A DNA stretch of 28,436 nucleotides from Thiobacillus sp. (lineage in GTDB: Bacteria > Pseudomonadota > Gammaproteobacteria > Burkholderiales > Thiobacillaceae). The notes under the pieces were generated by a model, which saw only the letters and a list, made by a program, of their open reading frames with translations, did not search any database and was not told where the DNA came from. The translations under genes were made by a program, and so were the position numbers. Positions 17,694 through 25,214 of this stretch are shown one piece after another (position 1 is the first letter of the stretch; each line of letters begins with the position of its first letter). Where the stretch lies: positions 1 through 28,436 of the forward strand of contig NZ_JANJXQ010000048.1 in the NCBI RefSeq assembly GCF_024708915.1. Reading direction: 5' to 3'.

Positions 17694-18656
17694 ATGGTCC
17701 TTCGCCTGTTCGCCCTGCTGTCGCTGATCCTGCTGCCTGCCGCGCACGCGGCCCCGCCCGTCAACATGATGGAGGCGACCGTACCGATGCAGGCGGTGCG
17801 CCTGGGCGCCCACAGCTACTTCGTGCAGGGCCTGCCTGGCGCGGCGTCCAGCGAAAACCAGGGTTTCATGTCGAACGCCGGATTCGTCGTCACGCGCGAC
17901 GGCGTGGTGGTGTTCGACGCACTGGCCTCGCCGCCGCTGGCCGAGAAACTCGTCGGCCTGATCCGCAAGGTCACCCAGCAGCCGATCAAGCGGGTGATCG
18001 TCAGCCACTACCACGCCGACCACTTCTACGGCCTGCAGGTATTCAAGGCGCTGGGCGCCGAAATCTGGGCGCACCGCGCCGCCGAAGGCGCCACCCGCAG
18101 CGAAGGCGCCGCCGCGCGCCTGGCCCAGCGCAAGGAGGTGCTGTTCCCGTGGGTGGACGAGCATACCCGGCTGCTGGAGGCCGACCGTTTCCTCGAAGGC
18201 GACACCGATTTCGAGATGGGCGGGCTGCACTTCGCCCTGCGCCATGTCGGCCCGGCCCACTCCAGCGAGGACATGGCGATGCTGGTCCGGGAGGACCGCG
18301 TGCTGTATGCCGGCGACCTGGTGTTTCGCGGCCGCGTGCCGTTTGTCGGCGACGCCGACAGCCGTGCCTGGATCGCCGCGCTGGACAAGCTCATTGCCCT
18401 GAACCCCCGCGTCCTGATACCCGGCCACGGCGCGCCCTCGCGCGTGCCGCGCAGCGACCTCGTCTTCACCCGCGACTACCTGCAGTTTCTGCGCGCCCGC
18501 ATGGGCCAGGCAGCACGCGACCTCGTTCCTTTCGACGAAGCCTACGAGCAGACCGACTGGTCGAAATACCGCTCCATGCCGGCCTTCGACGAAGCCAACC
18601 GCACCAATGCCTACAACCAGTACTTGCGTCTGGAGCAGGAAGGCGCCGAGGAATAG
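17694..18656 (+). CDS. Exported MBL-fold metallo-hydrolase (quinoprotein-relay / SoxH type)
   Basis: The 320-aa protein has a Sec signal peptide (residues 1-19, hydrophobic core ending AAHA) and should act in the periplasm. The metallo-beta-lactamase metal ligands are all present: HYHADH (105-110), H189 in GPAHSSED, D208 in YAGDLVF and H245 in PGHG. The overall layout matches MBL proteins found with quinoprotein or sulfur-oxidation systems, but no such genes are in the window, so the substrate is unknown. Start: ATG with GGGAG seven bases upstream. It lies between two c-di-GMP genes in the same direction but has its own -10 box, so it need not be part of their function. Confidence 0.85.
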   Translation: MVLRLFALLSLILLPAAHAAPPVNMMEATVPMQAVRLGAHSYFVQGLPGAASSENQGFMSNAGFVVTRDGVVVFDALASPPLAEKLVGLIRKVTQQPIKRVIVSHYHADHFYGLQVFKALGAEIWAHRAAEGATRSEGAAARLAQRKEVLFPWVDEHTRLLEADRFLEGDTDFEMGGLHFALRHVGPAHSSEDMAMLVREDRVLYAGDLVFRGRVPFVGDADSRAWIAALDKLIALNPRVLIPGHGAPSRVPRSDLVFTRDYLQFLRARMGQAARDLVPFDEAYEQTDWSKYRSMPAFDEANRTNAYNQYLRLEQEGAEE

Positions 18657-18690
18657 GCAACCCGCGTGCACGGGGAAGCGCATAGGTATG

Positions 18691-18738
18691 CCGTGCGTGG
18701 GCTGCACGGCCTGTTACGCAAACCGCTTCATAAAGCGG
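18691..18738. repeat. Two small hairpins after the MBL-fold gene
   Basis: CCGTGC/GCACGG (18691-18696 with 18704-18709, seven-base loop) and CCGCTT/AAGCGG (18723-18728 with 18733-18738, four-base loop CATA) follow each other in the 127-base gap before the response-regulator gene. Neither is followed by a T run, so they are not canonical terminators. They may slow transcription or be structural in the leader of the next gene. Confidence 0.3.
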
Positions 18739-18783
18739 GGCAATGGACGTTAATAAGAAAATTGACTGAAACTTATTGACCTC

Positions 18784-20388
18784 ATGCTCTGCTCCCCGGA
18801 AGAACTCCTGCAAAAAAATCTGGCCCTGTCGAGCACATGGCAGCGTTATCGGGTGGCGCCAAGCTTCGAGAGCTTCGTCGAACTGGCGGTATCGATCAAC
18901 AGCTTCACCGAGTTCCTCATCGACAAGGGCATCACGGCCCTGCACCACGCCAGTCATCAGCTGGAGCAGGTCACGCTGACGCTGTTCCATGCGGAGGTGG
19001 CGCATCCGCTGCCGCACGCTGCGCTGGACGATCTCAACGAACGCATCCTCGCGCTGGACCGCATGACGCAGACCCATGCCGCAGCCAGCGCCGGCCTGGA
19101 TGGGCAGACCCGTGATCTGCAGCCTGCCGCCGCCGAGGCCATGCGCATCAGCCAGACCTGGCTGATCGGAGAGAATCCGGCGGACTGGCAGGCACTGCAG
19201 GCGCAGCTCGGCTATTTCGGCATGGCCGCGGAATTCATCGGTTGGCAACAGCCCTTGCCGGACGATGCGTGCGCCGCCCCCCTGCTGCTGCTCGACATGG
19301 GCAGCCTGCCCGAAGCCGAGTGGTACGGCCGGATCCAGGCGCTGCGGCAACGGTTTGCAATGGGCCAGCTGATCTGCCTCGGGGTGCGTTCCGATTTCGA
19401 GCAGCTGCAACAAGCCCTGCGGGGCGGCTGCGATAGCTGCCTGATGGCAGGCACGCCCGCGCACGCCATCGTCGAACACATCATGGAATTGAACGAGCGG
19501 CAGGAGCAGGAAGCGTATCGCGTCCTGATCGTGGAGGACTCGAAGACAGCCAGCCACCTGATCCGGCGCACCCTGGCGGAAAACCAGATCGTCTCCGAGA
19601 TCGTCAACGATCCGCGCCAGACGCTGAACATGCTCAAGCAGTTCAATCCGGATCTGATCCTGATGGACATGTACATGCCGAACTGCACCGGCGTCGAAGT
19701 CGCGCGCATCATTCGCCAGCACGACGAATTCCTCAGCACGCCCATCGTCTACCTGTCCGGCGAGACCAACGTCGCGCTGCAGGTCGACGCCATGCGGCTG
19801 GGCGGCGACCACTTCCTCACCAAGCCGTTCAACCCGGTGTTTCTCAACGCCATCGTCAAAAGCAAGATCGAGCGTTACCGCGCGCTGCGCCGCACCATGT
19901 ATCACGACAGCCTGACCGGCCTGCTCAATCACTCCAGCGGCAAACACATGCTGGACATGCTGCTGTCGGGGGTGGCGCACGAAGGCGGCTTCCTGTCGGT
20001 GGTAATGATGGACATCGACCATTTCAAGCAGGTCAACGACACCTACGGCCATCCGGTCGGCGACCAGGTCATCCGCAGCCTGTCGTGGCTGCTCAAGCAG
20101 CGCCTGCGCAAGCACGACATCCTCTGCCGTTATGGCGGCGAGGAGTTCCTGATCGGCCTGCCGCACACCGATGCCGAACAGGCCTTCGCCGTCATGGACC
20201 GCATTCGCCAGGATTTCGCGCACATCCGCCATCCGTATCGCGACACCCATTTCCGCGCCAGCGCCAGCGGCGGCATCGCCACCTACCCGCTGCATCAAAC
20301 CGGCGACGCGCTGATCAAGGCGGCGGACGAAGCGCTCTACCAGGCCAAGCGCGACGGCCGCAACCGCATCCACGCCGACGAAAACTAG
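18784..20388 (+). CDS. Response regulator diguanylate cyclase with N-terminal pseudo-receiver
   Basis: The 534-aa cytoplasmic protein makes c-di-GMP under control of a receiver domain. Residues 1-110 are helical and unrecognised. Residues 122-240 resemble a receiver fold (LLLLDMG strand, then LICLGV and SCLMAG) but lack the acidic pair and the switch lysine. A complete receiver follows at about 244-365, with the acidic pair in LIVEDS, phospho-acceptor D295 (LILMDMYMP) and K347 (LTKPF). The GGDEF domain (366-534) has GGEEF at 451-455 and an inhibitory-site RKHD at 442-445. The ATG at 18784 has no clear Shine-Dalgarno. No histidine kinase is adjacent. The TAG stop codon coincides with the left end of the MITE-like element, so the element's insertion may have set the present C terminus. 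Confidence 0.9.
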   Translation: MLCSPEELLQKNLALSSTWQRYRVAPSFESFVELAVSINSFTEFLIDKGITALHHASHQLEQVTLTLFHAEVAHPLPHAALDDLNERILALDRMTQTHAAASAGLDGQTRDLQPAAAEAMRISQTWLIGENPADWQALQAQLGYFGMAAEFIGWQQPLPDDACAAPLLLLDMGSLPEAEWYGRIQALRQRFAMGQLICLGVRSDFEQLQQALRGGCDSCLMAGTPAHAIVEHIMELNERQEQEAYRVLIVEDSKTASHLIRRTLAENQIVSEIVNDPRQTLNMLKQFNPDLILMDMYMPNCTGVEVARIIRQHDEFLSTPIVYLSGETNVALQVDAMRLGGDHFLTKPFNPVFLNAIVKSKIERYRALRRTMYHDSLTGLLNHSSGKHMLDMLLSGVAHEGGFLSVVMMDIDHFKQVNDTYGHPVGDQVIRSLSWLLKQRLRKHDILCRYGGEEFLIGLPHTDAEQAFAVMDRIRQDFAHIRHPYRDTHFRASASGGIATYPLHQTGDALIKAADEALYQAKRDGRNRIHADEN

Positions 20389-20607
20389 TGTCGTGGCTCA
20401 GAAATAGGGAAACGTAATGAAACGGATGGATTTTTTCGCAGGGCAAGGCGCGAGGAGAGCGTGGTTGTTGCCGATTTATCGGCTTTACAACCACGGCCTA
20501 CCCCTTGCGGGTGGGCGACATAGCCTGCTCTATGGCAACGACGAGCAACGCCGTCATGCGGAAAAAGACGCCGTTTCATGTTGCGATATTTCTGAGTCAC
20601 GACACTA
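20386..20607. mobile_element. MITE-like element with 21-bp terminal inverted repeats, flanked by TA
   Basis: The left end starts TAGTGTCGTGGCTCAGAAAT at 20386. The right end, read on the minus strand from 20607, starts TAGTGTCGTGACTCAGAAAT. The first 21 bases match at 20 positions. Similarity continues inward with ATGAAACGG (20417-20425) facing CCGTTTCAT (20571-20579). If TA is the target duplication (20386-20387 and 20606-20607), the element itself is 20388-20605, 218 bp. It encodes no transposase; the short frames inside (20417-20608 plus, 20385-20600 minus) reflect its own symmetry. TA duplication is typical of IS630/Tc1-mariner-type transposition, so a related full-length element may exist elsewhere in the genome. 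It sits exactly between two convergent genes. Confidence 0.7.
20460..20495. repeat. Strong nested hairpin inside the MITE-like element
   Basis: CGTGGTTGT (20460-20468) pairs with ACAACCACG (20487-20495). Inside it GCCGAT (20470-20475) pairs with ATCGGC (20478-20483) across a TT loop. The 15 base pairs are broken only by one unpaired base on the left and three on the right. It would fold in transcripts from either strand and could act as a bidirectional barrier or terminator for the convergent diguanylate cyclase and TauE/SafE genes. Confidence 0.65.
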
Positions 20608-20619
20608 AGTGGTTGAGGT

Positions 20620-21369
20620 TCAGCCCAGGATCAGTTTCAGGCCGATCAATATCGTCACGATTTCAAACGCCCGTTTGATCCACAGATTGCCTTTCTTGAT
20701 CGCCAGGTGGCTGCCCAGATAGCCGCCGACGAGCGAGCCCGCCAGCAGCGCCGGCATCCAGTCCCACGCCACGGTGCCGATCGCGCCCAGCACCAGCGCG
20801 CCGGTGCCGTTCCATATCAGGCCGCAGAGGATCAGCGTGTAGGCCACCGCACGGGTGTAGTCGAGCCCGAAATAGCGGATCAGCCAGATCGTGAGAAACA
20901 GCCCGGTGCCGCTGGTGATCGAGCCATTGAGGAAACCGACGATGAAGAGCCCGGCCATGCCGCCGGCCAGCGCCGCGCCCTGCCGATGCCTGGGCGTGTG
21001 CTCCAGCCCGAGCCGGGGCTTGAATACCGAATACAGCCCCAGTCCGAGCGTCAGCAAGCCCAGCGACAGCGTGGCGATGCGCTCGGGGACATGCAGGATC
21101 GTCGCCGCACCGAGGACCACGCCGGGCAGGCCGGCGCCGAGGATGATCAGAGAAAAACGGCGTTCGAGATGCGATTCCTTGAGATGCCTGAGCGTCGCCC
21201 CCAGGCCGAGCGCCACGCTGGCGACCTTGTGGGTGGCCAGTGCAATGCCGAACGGCAGCCCCAGGAAAATCAGCATGGGAAACTGGATCAGCCCCGCTCC
21301 GCCGCCCGACAAGGCCGAAAAGAAATTGGCCGCCAGCGAGGCGACGAACAGAATCAGTTGCTCGAACAC
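20620..21369 (-). CDS. TauE/SafE-family sulfite/anion exporter
   Basis: The 249-aa inner-membrane protein is almost entirely hydrophobic, with about eight spans. It has the family pattern LSGGGAGLIQFPMLIFLGLP near the N terminus, ATHKVASVALGLGATLRHLK after it, and a second half-repeat, GFLNGSITSGTGLFLTIWLI. Members export sulfite, sulfoacetate or other sulfonates; the substrate here is unknown. The GTG at 21369-21367 is chosen because it places the first span at the N terminus; it lies 23 bases after the DUF190 stop, and the ribosome-binding site is poor. It may be the last gene of the crcB-DUF190 transcript. The gene ends 12 bases from the MITE-like element. Confidence 0.85.
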   Translation of the reverse strand: MFEQLILFVASLAANFFSALSGGGAGLIQFPMLIFLGLPFGIALATHKVASVALGLGATLRHLKESHLERRFSLIILGAGLPGVVLGAATILHVPERIATLSLGLLTLGLGLYSVFKPRLGLEHTPRHRQGAALAGGMAGLFIVGFLNGSITSGTGLFLTIWLIRYFGLDYTRAVAYTLILCGLIWNGTGALVLGAIGTVAWDWMPALLAGSLVGGYLGSHLAIKKGNLWIKRAFEIVTILIGLKLILG

Positions 21370-21392
21370 GCCGGGCCGCGTTAAAGCCGCGC

Positions 21393-21704
21393 CTAGGCAG
21401 TGACGCCGATTTCGGCCGGCAGCCTGGCGTAGACCAGTTTCAATTCCGCCGCGGCAATGGCCTCCAGCAGCCGGTCGGCCAGCGCCGCCTCGACGAAGAA
21501 TTCCACCACCACCGGCAGTTCGCCCGCGAGTTCGAAAAAGCCCGCGTCGCGGCGCCCATGGCGGCCGAACCCGGCCAGCGCACGAAAGGCCGAGCCACCG
21601 CCGATGCCCTGTGTCTTTGCGGTATCGAGCAGCCATTCGTAGGTCGGCTTGCCGCGATGGCGGCTGGCTTCGGAGACAAACACCTGCAGGCAGACAGCGT
21701 TCAT
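21393..21704 (-). CDS. DUF190 protein, partner of CrcB
   Basis: The 103-aa soluble protein begins [20 protein letters not shown] and contains [29 protein letters not shown], split here as two typical DUF190 features: the helical segment and the Gly-rich loop before it turns to PVVVEFFVE. The family resembles PII-like ferredoxin-fold proteins and is often found beside crcB. Its ATG overlaps the crcB stop (ATGA), which implies coupled translation. The function is not established; association with fluoride export is inferred from the neighbour. Confidence 0.85.
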   Translation of the reverse strand: MNAVCLQVFVSEASRHRGKPTYEWLLDTAKTQGIGGGSAFRALAGFGRHGRRDAGFFELAGELPVVVEFFVEAALADRLLEAIAAAELKLVYARLPAEIGVTA

Positions 21705-22075
21705 TTGAAAAGCCTCAGCGAATAAAACCCCAGCCCGGTGGCGAGGAAGGAGCCCATCATGTGGGCAAGCGCGATCGAACCGCCGCTGAGCCACAGGCCG
21801 CGCATCAGCGCAGTGACGACTTCGGCAGAAAACGTGGAAAACGTGGTCAGCCCGCCGAGCAGGCCGGTGATGAGGAACAGCCGCGCTTCCGGCGGCACGC
21901 CGGGATGCTCGGCAAACCAGGCGATGACCAGGCCGATACAGTAGCCGCCGATCAGATTGGCGGCCAGCGTGCCGAGCGGCATCGCGGGAAACAGCGGGTT
22001 GAGCCACAGCCCCAGTCCCCAGCGCAACCACGCGCCGATGGCCGCCCCCAGGCCGATAACGAGGAAGGCGGTCAT
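21701..22075 (-). CDS. crcB: Fluoride channel CrcB/Fluc
   Basis: The 124-aa inner-membrane protein has four hydrophobic spans and forms dual-topology dimers that let fluoride leave the cell. The family signature [13 protein letters not shown] lies at 71-83, and the conserved asparagine at 40 ([10 protein letters not shown]) is present. It starts about 90 bases after the DUF302 gene on the same strand and overlaps the DUF190 start. I could not find a fluoride riboswitch in the leader. Confidence 0.95.
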   Translation of the reverse strand: MTAFLVIGLGAAIGAWLRWGLGLWLNPLFPAMPLGTLAANLIGGYCIGLVIAWFAEHPGVPPEARLFLITGLLGGLTTFSTFSAEVVTALMRGLWLSGGSIALAHMMGSFLATGLGFYSLRLFK

Positions 22076-22107
22076 GGCTGGAACGCAACGGGCGGAATCA
22101 TGCGCGC

Positions 22108-22143
22108 ATTCTAGGGCGTGTTGACACTAATTTCACGCCCTGG
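22108..22143 (-). promoter_or_regulatory. Hairpin with -10-like TAGAAT upstream of crcB
   Basis: AGGGCGTG (22113-22120) and CACGCCCT (22134-22141) form a perfect 8-bp inverted repeat with a 13-base loop, in the 91-base gap between the DUF302 gene and crcB. On the minus strand TAGAAT (22113-22108) just beyond it is a good -10, about 33 bases before the crcB ATG. No T run follows the hairpin, so it is not a classical terminator of the DUF302 gene; it could be an operator over the -35 region. Confidence 0.35.
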
Positions 22144-22166
22144 CCGACGGCCCCGCAGTCAAGCGC

Positions 22167-22625
22167 TTACATCGCGTCCTTGATGATCTCGGTGAGCAGC
22201 GTCTCGACTTCACCGAGCGCCTTTTTCAGCGCCGGATTTTTCGTTACGGCCGGCTTGCGGTAGGCCATGTAGACCGTCTTGTCGCCGGGAATCGTGTACA
22301 CCGCCACGCTGTAGGGGCACATCATGATCGCGTGCGGGTCGGCTTCCATCATCCTGCGCGAAATCGTGGCGCTGCAGAATTCGAACTGCTCGGCGTTGCC
22401 GTACACCTGCCGGGTCTCGCCGATATCCTTGCCGGTGCGCTCCAGCATCGCGGCAATCTTGTTGGTGTTGGTGATTTTCAGGCCCTTGCCCTCGATCGCT
22501 ATCTGGAGCGAATCGCGCACATCCTCAAACGTCCCCTGGGTTTTGAACAGCACGCTGTAGCTTTCCGCGGCCAGCGCAGAAAACGGCAGACAGAGCAGCG
22601 CGCACACGGCAAGTGTTTTTTTCAT
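22167..22625 (-). CDS. Secreted DUF302 protein
   Basis: The 152-aa protein has a clear Sec signal peptide (1-19, ending SALA). A DUF302 domain follows, including the TFEDVRDSLQIAIEGKGLKI segment, the EQFEFCSATISRRMM block and the MMCPYSVAVY strand. It should be periplasmic. The family is widespread in sulfur-oxidising and other proteobacteria, but its function is not known; the two cysteines (FEFC and MMCP) are of the kind often conserved in it. The start is supported by AAGGAGA six bases upstream. It is divergent from the ModE-like regulator, whose start lies 95 bases away. Confidence 0.85.
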   Translation of the reverse strand: MKKTLAVCALLCLPFSALAAESYSVLFKTQGTFEDVRDSLQIAIEGKGLKITNTNKIAAMLERTGKDIGETRQVYGNAEQFEFCSATISRRMMEADPHAIMMCPYSVAVYTIPGDKTVYMAYRKPAVTKNPALKKALGEVETLLTEIIKDAM

Positions 22626-22652
22626 GACAATCTCCTTCGATTAAGAACCTTA

Positions 22653-22680
22653 TTTTTAGGTGCCTGCAGCGGGATGACAA
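22653..22680 (-). promoter_or_regulatory. Putative promoter of the DUF302 gene
   Basis: On the minus strand TTGTCA (22680-22675) and TAAAAA (22658-22653) are separated by 16 bases, about 27 bases before the start codon. Five of six -35 and four of six -10 positions match the sigma-70 consensus. Confidence 0.45.
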
Positions 22681-22686
22681 TGGTCG

Positions 22687-22709
22687 TTTGTTACGCCGCC
22701 GCTTTGTTA
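22687..22709. repeat. Direct repeat TTTGTTA x2 before the ModE-like gene
   Basis: TTTGTTA occurs at 22687-22693 and 22703-22709, start points 16 bases apart, just upstream of the ribosome-binding site of the regulator gene and close to the -35 of the divergent DUF302 gene. It may be a binding site for the regulator itself. It does not match the ModE consensus that I know. Confidence 0.25.
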
Positions 22710-22720
22710 AACTGGAACCC

Positions 22721-23056
22721 ATGAATTCCATGCTCAAGGCCGATGGCCGCTTCTGGCTGACTCTGGACGGCAGAAATTTCCTCGGGCGCGGACGCGTCGA
22801 ACTGCTGCAGCGCATTCGCGAAACCGGGTCCATTTCCAAGGCTGCCAAGGCGATGAAAATGAGCTACAAGGCCGCGTGGGATGCCGTCGATGCAATGAAC
22901 ACCGCCTGGGGCAGCCCGATAGTCGAAAGTGGGCCTGCGGGAAGCCGCCTGACCGGGGATGCCGAACGGCTGATTGCGGCGTTTCAGAAGGCCGAGGCGC
23001 AGCATGCGGCATTCATGGCGAAACTGGCGGAAACGCTGCCGCAGCGTACGCCATAA
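22721..23056 (+). CDS. ModE-like winged-helix regulator without MOP domain
   Basis: The 111-aa protein matches the N-terminal DNA-binding half of ModE: GRGRVELLQRIRETGSISKA then KAMKMSYKAAWDAVDAMN, the typical recognition region. It stops after a short helical tail, so the two molybdate-binding MOP domains of full-length ModE are absent. Such short forms occur in many proteobacteria and may sense nothing directly. I took the ATG at 22721 because GGAA lies just upstream; an ATG nine bases later has no such site. No molybdate transport genes are in the window. The divergent DUF302 gene is a possible target. Confidence 0.85.
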   Translation: MNSMLKADGRFWLTLDGRNFLGRGRVELLQRIRETGSISKAAKAMKMSYKAAWDAVDAMNTAWGSPIVESGPAGSRLTGDAERLIAAFQKAEAQHAAFMAKLAETLPQRTP

Positions 23057-23085
23057 GCACATTGCCGGGCCCACCGCCGGCCGGC

Positions 23086-25050
23086 TCATCCCTGCGCCCC
23101 GGCCGGATTGGCGCCGGTTTTATAAAATGCCAGCGGCACGCTGCGTTTGGCGATGGCCGGCTTCAGTTTCCCGACGACGTGCATTTCGCACGCCTTGCAG
23201 TCGAAACGCAGGGTGAGTTTTTCGCTGCCGTTGATCAGCGTCAGCGGGGCGGCGCGCAGCGTGCCCTGCACACCGGTGACGCCCTTGGCCTGCTTGGGGC
23301 ACAGGGAGAGCGAATAGCGCACGCAGTGCCTGGTGATCATCAGCGAGACGTCGCCGGTTTCCTCGTGGCTCTCGTAGGCGGCGGCGACGACCCGGACACC
23401 GTGCTTCGCATAGAAGTCGCGCGCCTTGTGGTTGTAGACGTTGGCCAGGTAGCTCAGCGTGTCCTCCGGGTAAATCGCCGGCGGCTCGACCGCCTGCGCG
23501 CGCTGCGGACGCCGGTACGCCGCGGCACGCGCGGCTTCCAGCGCGGCGACGGCGTCGCGGCGCAAGGCATTGAGGCAGGACGCGGGAATGAACCAGGGCT
23601 GCGCCAGTTCCAGGGCAATCCCCGCTGGCGCGAAATGCGTGGCGCCGAATTTTCCCAGATGTTCGCGCAAGCTGGCCTCGGCTTTGGCCGCATCCCTGGC
23701 CGGCTCCTTGGCGTGCCGTGCCGTAGCCGTAACAGCGTGGCCGTCTTCGTCGGTCAGCGTCAGGGCAAAGCCCTCGGCGGTTTCGTTCAGCCGCAGCCAT
23801 ACGCCGATGCGGCGTTCGCTGGAGGACTTGTCGAGCAGGCGCATCCAGCTCATGTCGCGGTTGCGGTTGAGCGGCGTGCCCGCGCGCAAGTCCTTGCAGC
23901 CCGCCAGCGGGTCTTTCGGGTACACCCGCCACACCCCCTCGCCCACGTGCTCGGCGCGGTTGATCGCCAGCCCGGCCAGGTCTTTCTGCAAGGTGTAGTA
24001 ACACAGGCCGTCGCCGTTGTTGAGCACCGTAGCGGGCGAATCGGTGTGCAGTTCGACCCATTTGTCGCCGACCTTGGCGACGTGGCCGATGGACAGGCCG
24101 GGGTTCTTCGGCGTGTCGAACGCGCCGATGTCGTCGCGGCGTCCGCCGACGAAGTAATCGGTGAATTCGCGGTTGAAGTTCTGCTCGGGGTCGGGGGTGA
24201 AGGAAAACGCGACGCGGCCTGATGACGCGCGCGCGAATTGCGGACGGCGCTCGATGATTTCATCGAGCAGCGTGCGGTAATGGGCGGTGATGTTCTTCAC
24301 ATAGCCCATGTCCTTGTAGCGGCCCTCGATCTTGAAGCTGCGGATGCCGGCATCGATCAGCGCTTCGAGGTTGCCGCTCTGGTTGTTGTCCTTCATCGAC
24401 AGCACGTGTTTGTCGTGCGCGACGATGCGGCCGTCCAGGTCAGTGACCTGGTACGGCAGGCGGCAGGCCTGCGAGCAGTCGCCGCGGTTGGCGCTGCGTC
24501 CGGTCTGCGCGTGACTGATGTTGCACTGGCCGGAAAATGCCACGCACAGCGCACCGTGGATGAAGAATTCCAGGGTCGAATCCACTTCATCGTAAATCGC
24601 ACGGATTTCCTGCAGGTTCAGCTCGCGCGCGAGGACCAGCTGCGAGAAACCGGCCTTGTCGAGGAACTTGGCCCGTTCCAGTGTGCGGATGTCGGTCTGG
24701 GTGCTGGCATGGATCTCGATGGGCGGAATATCCAGCTCCATGATGCCCATGTCCTGCACGATCAACGCATCGACGCCGATCTCGTAGAGCTGATGGATCA
24801 GCGTGCGCGCGGCTTCCAGCTCGTCGTCGTGCAGGATGGTGTTGAGGGTGACGAACACCCGCGCATGAAACAGGTGGGCGAATTTCACCAGCTCAGCAAT
24901 GTCCGCCACGCTGTTCTCGGCATTGTGCCGCGCACCGAAACTGGGGCCGCCGATGTACACGGCGTCGGCGCCATGCAGGATGGCCTCGCGGGCGATGGTG
25001 ACGTCGCGCGCGGGGGCGAGCAGTTCGAGGTGGTGTTTGGGAAGCGACAT
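23086..25050 (-). CDS. rlhA: U32-family 23S rRNA hydroxylase (RlhA-type)
   Basis: The 654-aa protein has the U32 peptidase-like TIM-barrel core with LELLAPARD at 8-16, GADAVYIGGPSFGAR (27-41) and IEIHASTQTD (111-120). Four cysteines follow at C169, C176, C192 and C196 (HGALCVAFSGQC and GDCSQACR), likely Fe-S ligands. It has the long C-terminal extension that distinguishes RlhA (about 650 aa, hydroxylates C2501 of 23S rRNA in E. coli) from the shorter tRNA-modifying TrhP. The tail has further cysteines (LSLCPKQ, FDCKACEMHV). Start: ATG at 25050, giving the family length; a longer frame upstream adds an unlikely 33 residues. A -10-like TACAAT lies at 25088-25083. It is convergent with the ModE-like gene, 29 bases apart. 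Confidence 0.88.
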   Translation of the reverse strand: MSLPKHHLELLAPARDVTIAREAILHGADAVYIGGPSFGARHNAENSVADIAELVKFAHLFHARVFVTLNTILHDDELEAARTLIHQLYEIGVDALIVQDMGIMELDIPPIEIHASTQTDIRTLERAKFLDKAGFSQLVLARELNLQEIRAIYDEVDSTLEFFIHGALCVAFSGQCNISHAQTGRSANRGDCSQACRLPYQVTDLDGRIVAHDKHVLSMKDNNQSGNLEALIDAGIRSFKIEGRYKDMGYVKNITAHYRTLLDEIIERRPQFARASSGRVAFSFTPDPEQNFNREFTDYFVGGRRDDIGAFDTPKNPGLSIGHVAKVGDKWVELHTDSPATVLNNGDGLCYYTLQKDLAGLAINRAEHVGEGVWRVYPKDPLAGCKDLRAGTPLNRNRDMSWMRLLDKSSSERRIGVWLRLNETAEGFALTLTDEDGHAVTATARHAKEPARDAAKAEASLREHLGKFGATHFAPAGIALELAQPWFIPASCLNALRRDAVAALEAARAAAYRRPQRAQAVEPPAIYPEDTLSYLANVYNHKARDFYAKHGVRVVAAAYESHEETGDVSLMITRHCVRYSLSLCPKQAKGVTGVQGTLRAAPLTLINGSEKLTLRFDCKACEMHVVGKLKPAIAKRSVPLAFYKTGANPAGAQG

Positions 25051-25169
25051 GAGCACAGACCGGCAATGAAACGAAGGCGCGCATTGTAATGGCTTGGCGC
25101 CGGTTTGGGTTTGGCCGCTGGGCGAGTGGGAGGAAGGTATGCCGGGCATGCCGTAAATGGATGCTGGAG

Positions 25170-25182
25170 CGTCCGGCGGACG
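25170..25182. repeat. Palindrome CGTCCG-G-CGGACG upstream of rlhA
   Basis: A perfect 6+1+6 inverted repeat lies in the 164-base gap between the small uncharacterised gene (minus) and rlhA (minus). It begins about 30 bases after the former's stop. No T run follows it on the minus strand, so it is either a weak terminator stem or a protein-binding site. Confidence 0.3.
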
Positions 25183-25214
25183 TTTCTAAGCGGGAACGTT
25201 TGATGGCTAGGTAT

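Noticed and set aside
20385..20608. Small open frames inside the MITE-like element on both strands
   Set aside because: They follow from the element's inverted symmetry and resemble no protein.
22076..22166. Fluoride riboswitch upstream of crcB
   Set aside because: The conserved core sequences were not found by eye; only a simple hairpin is present.
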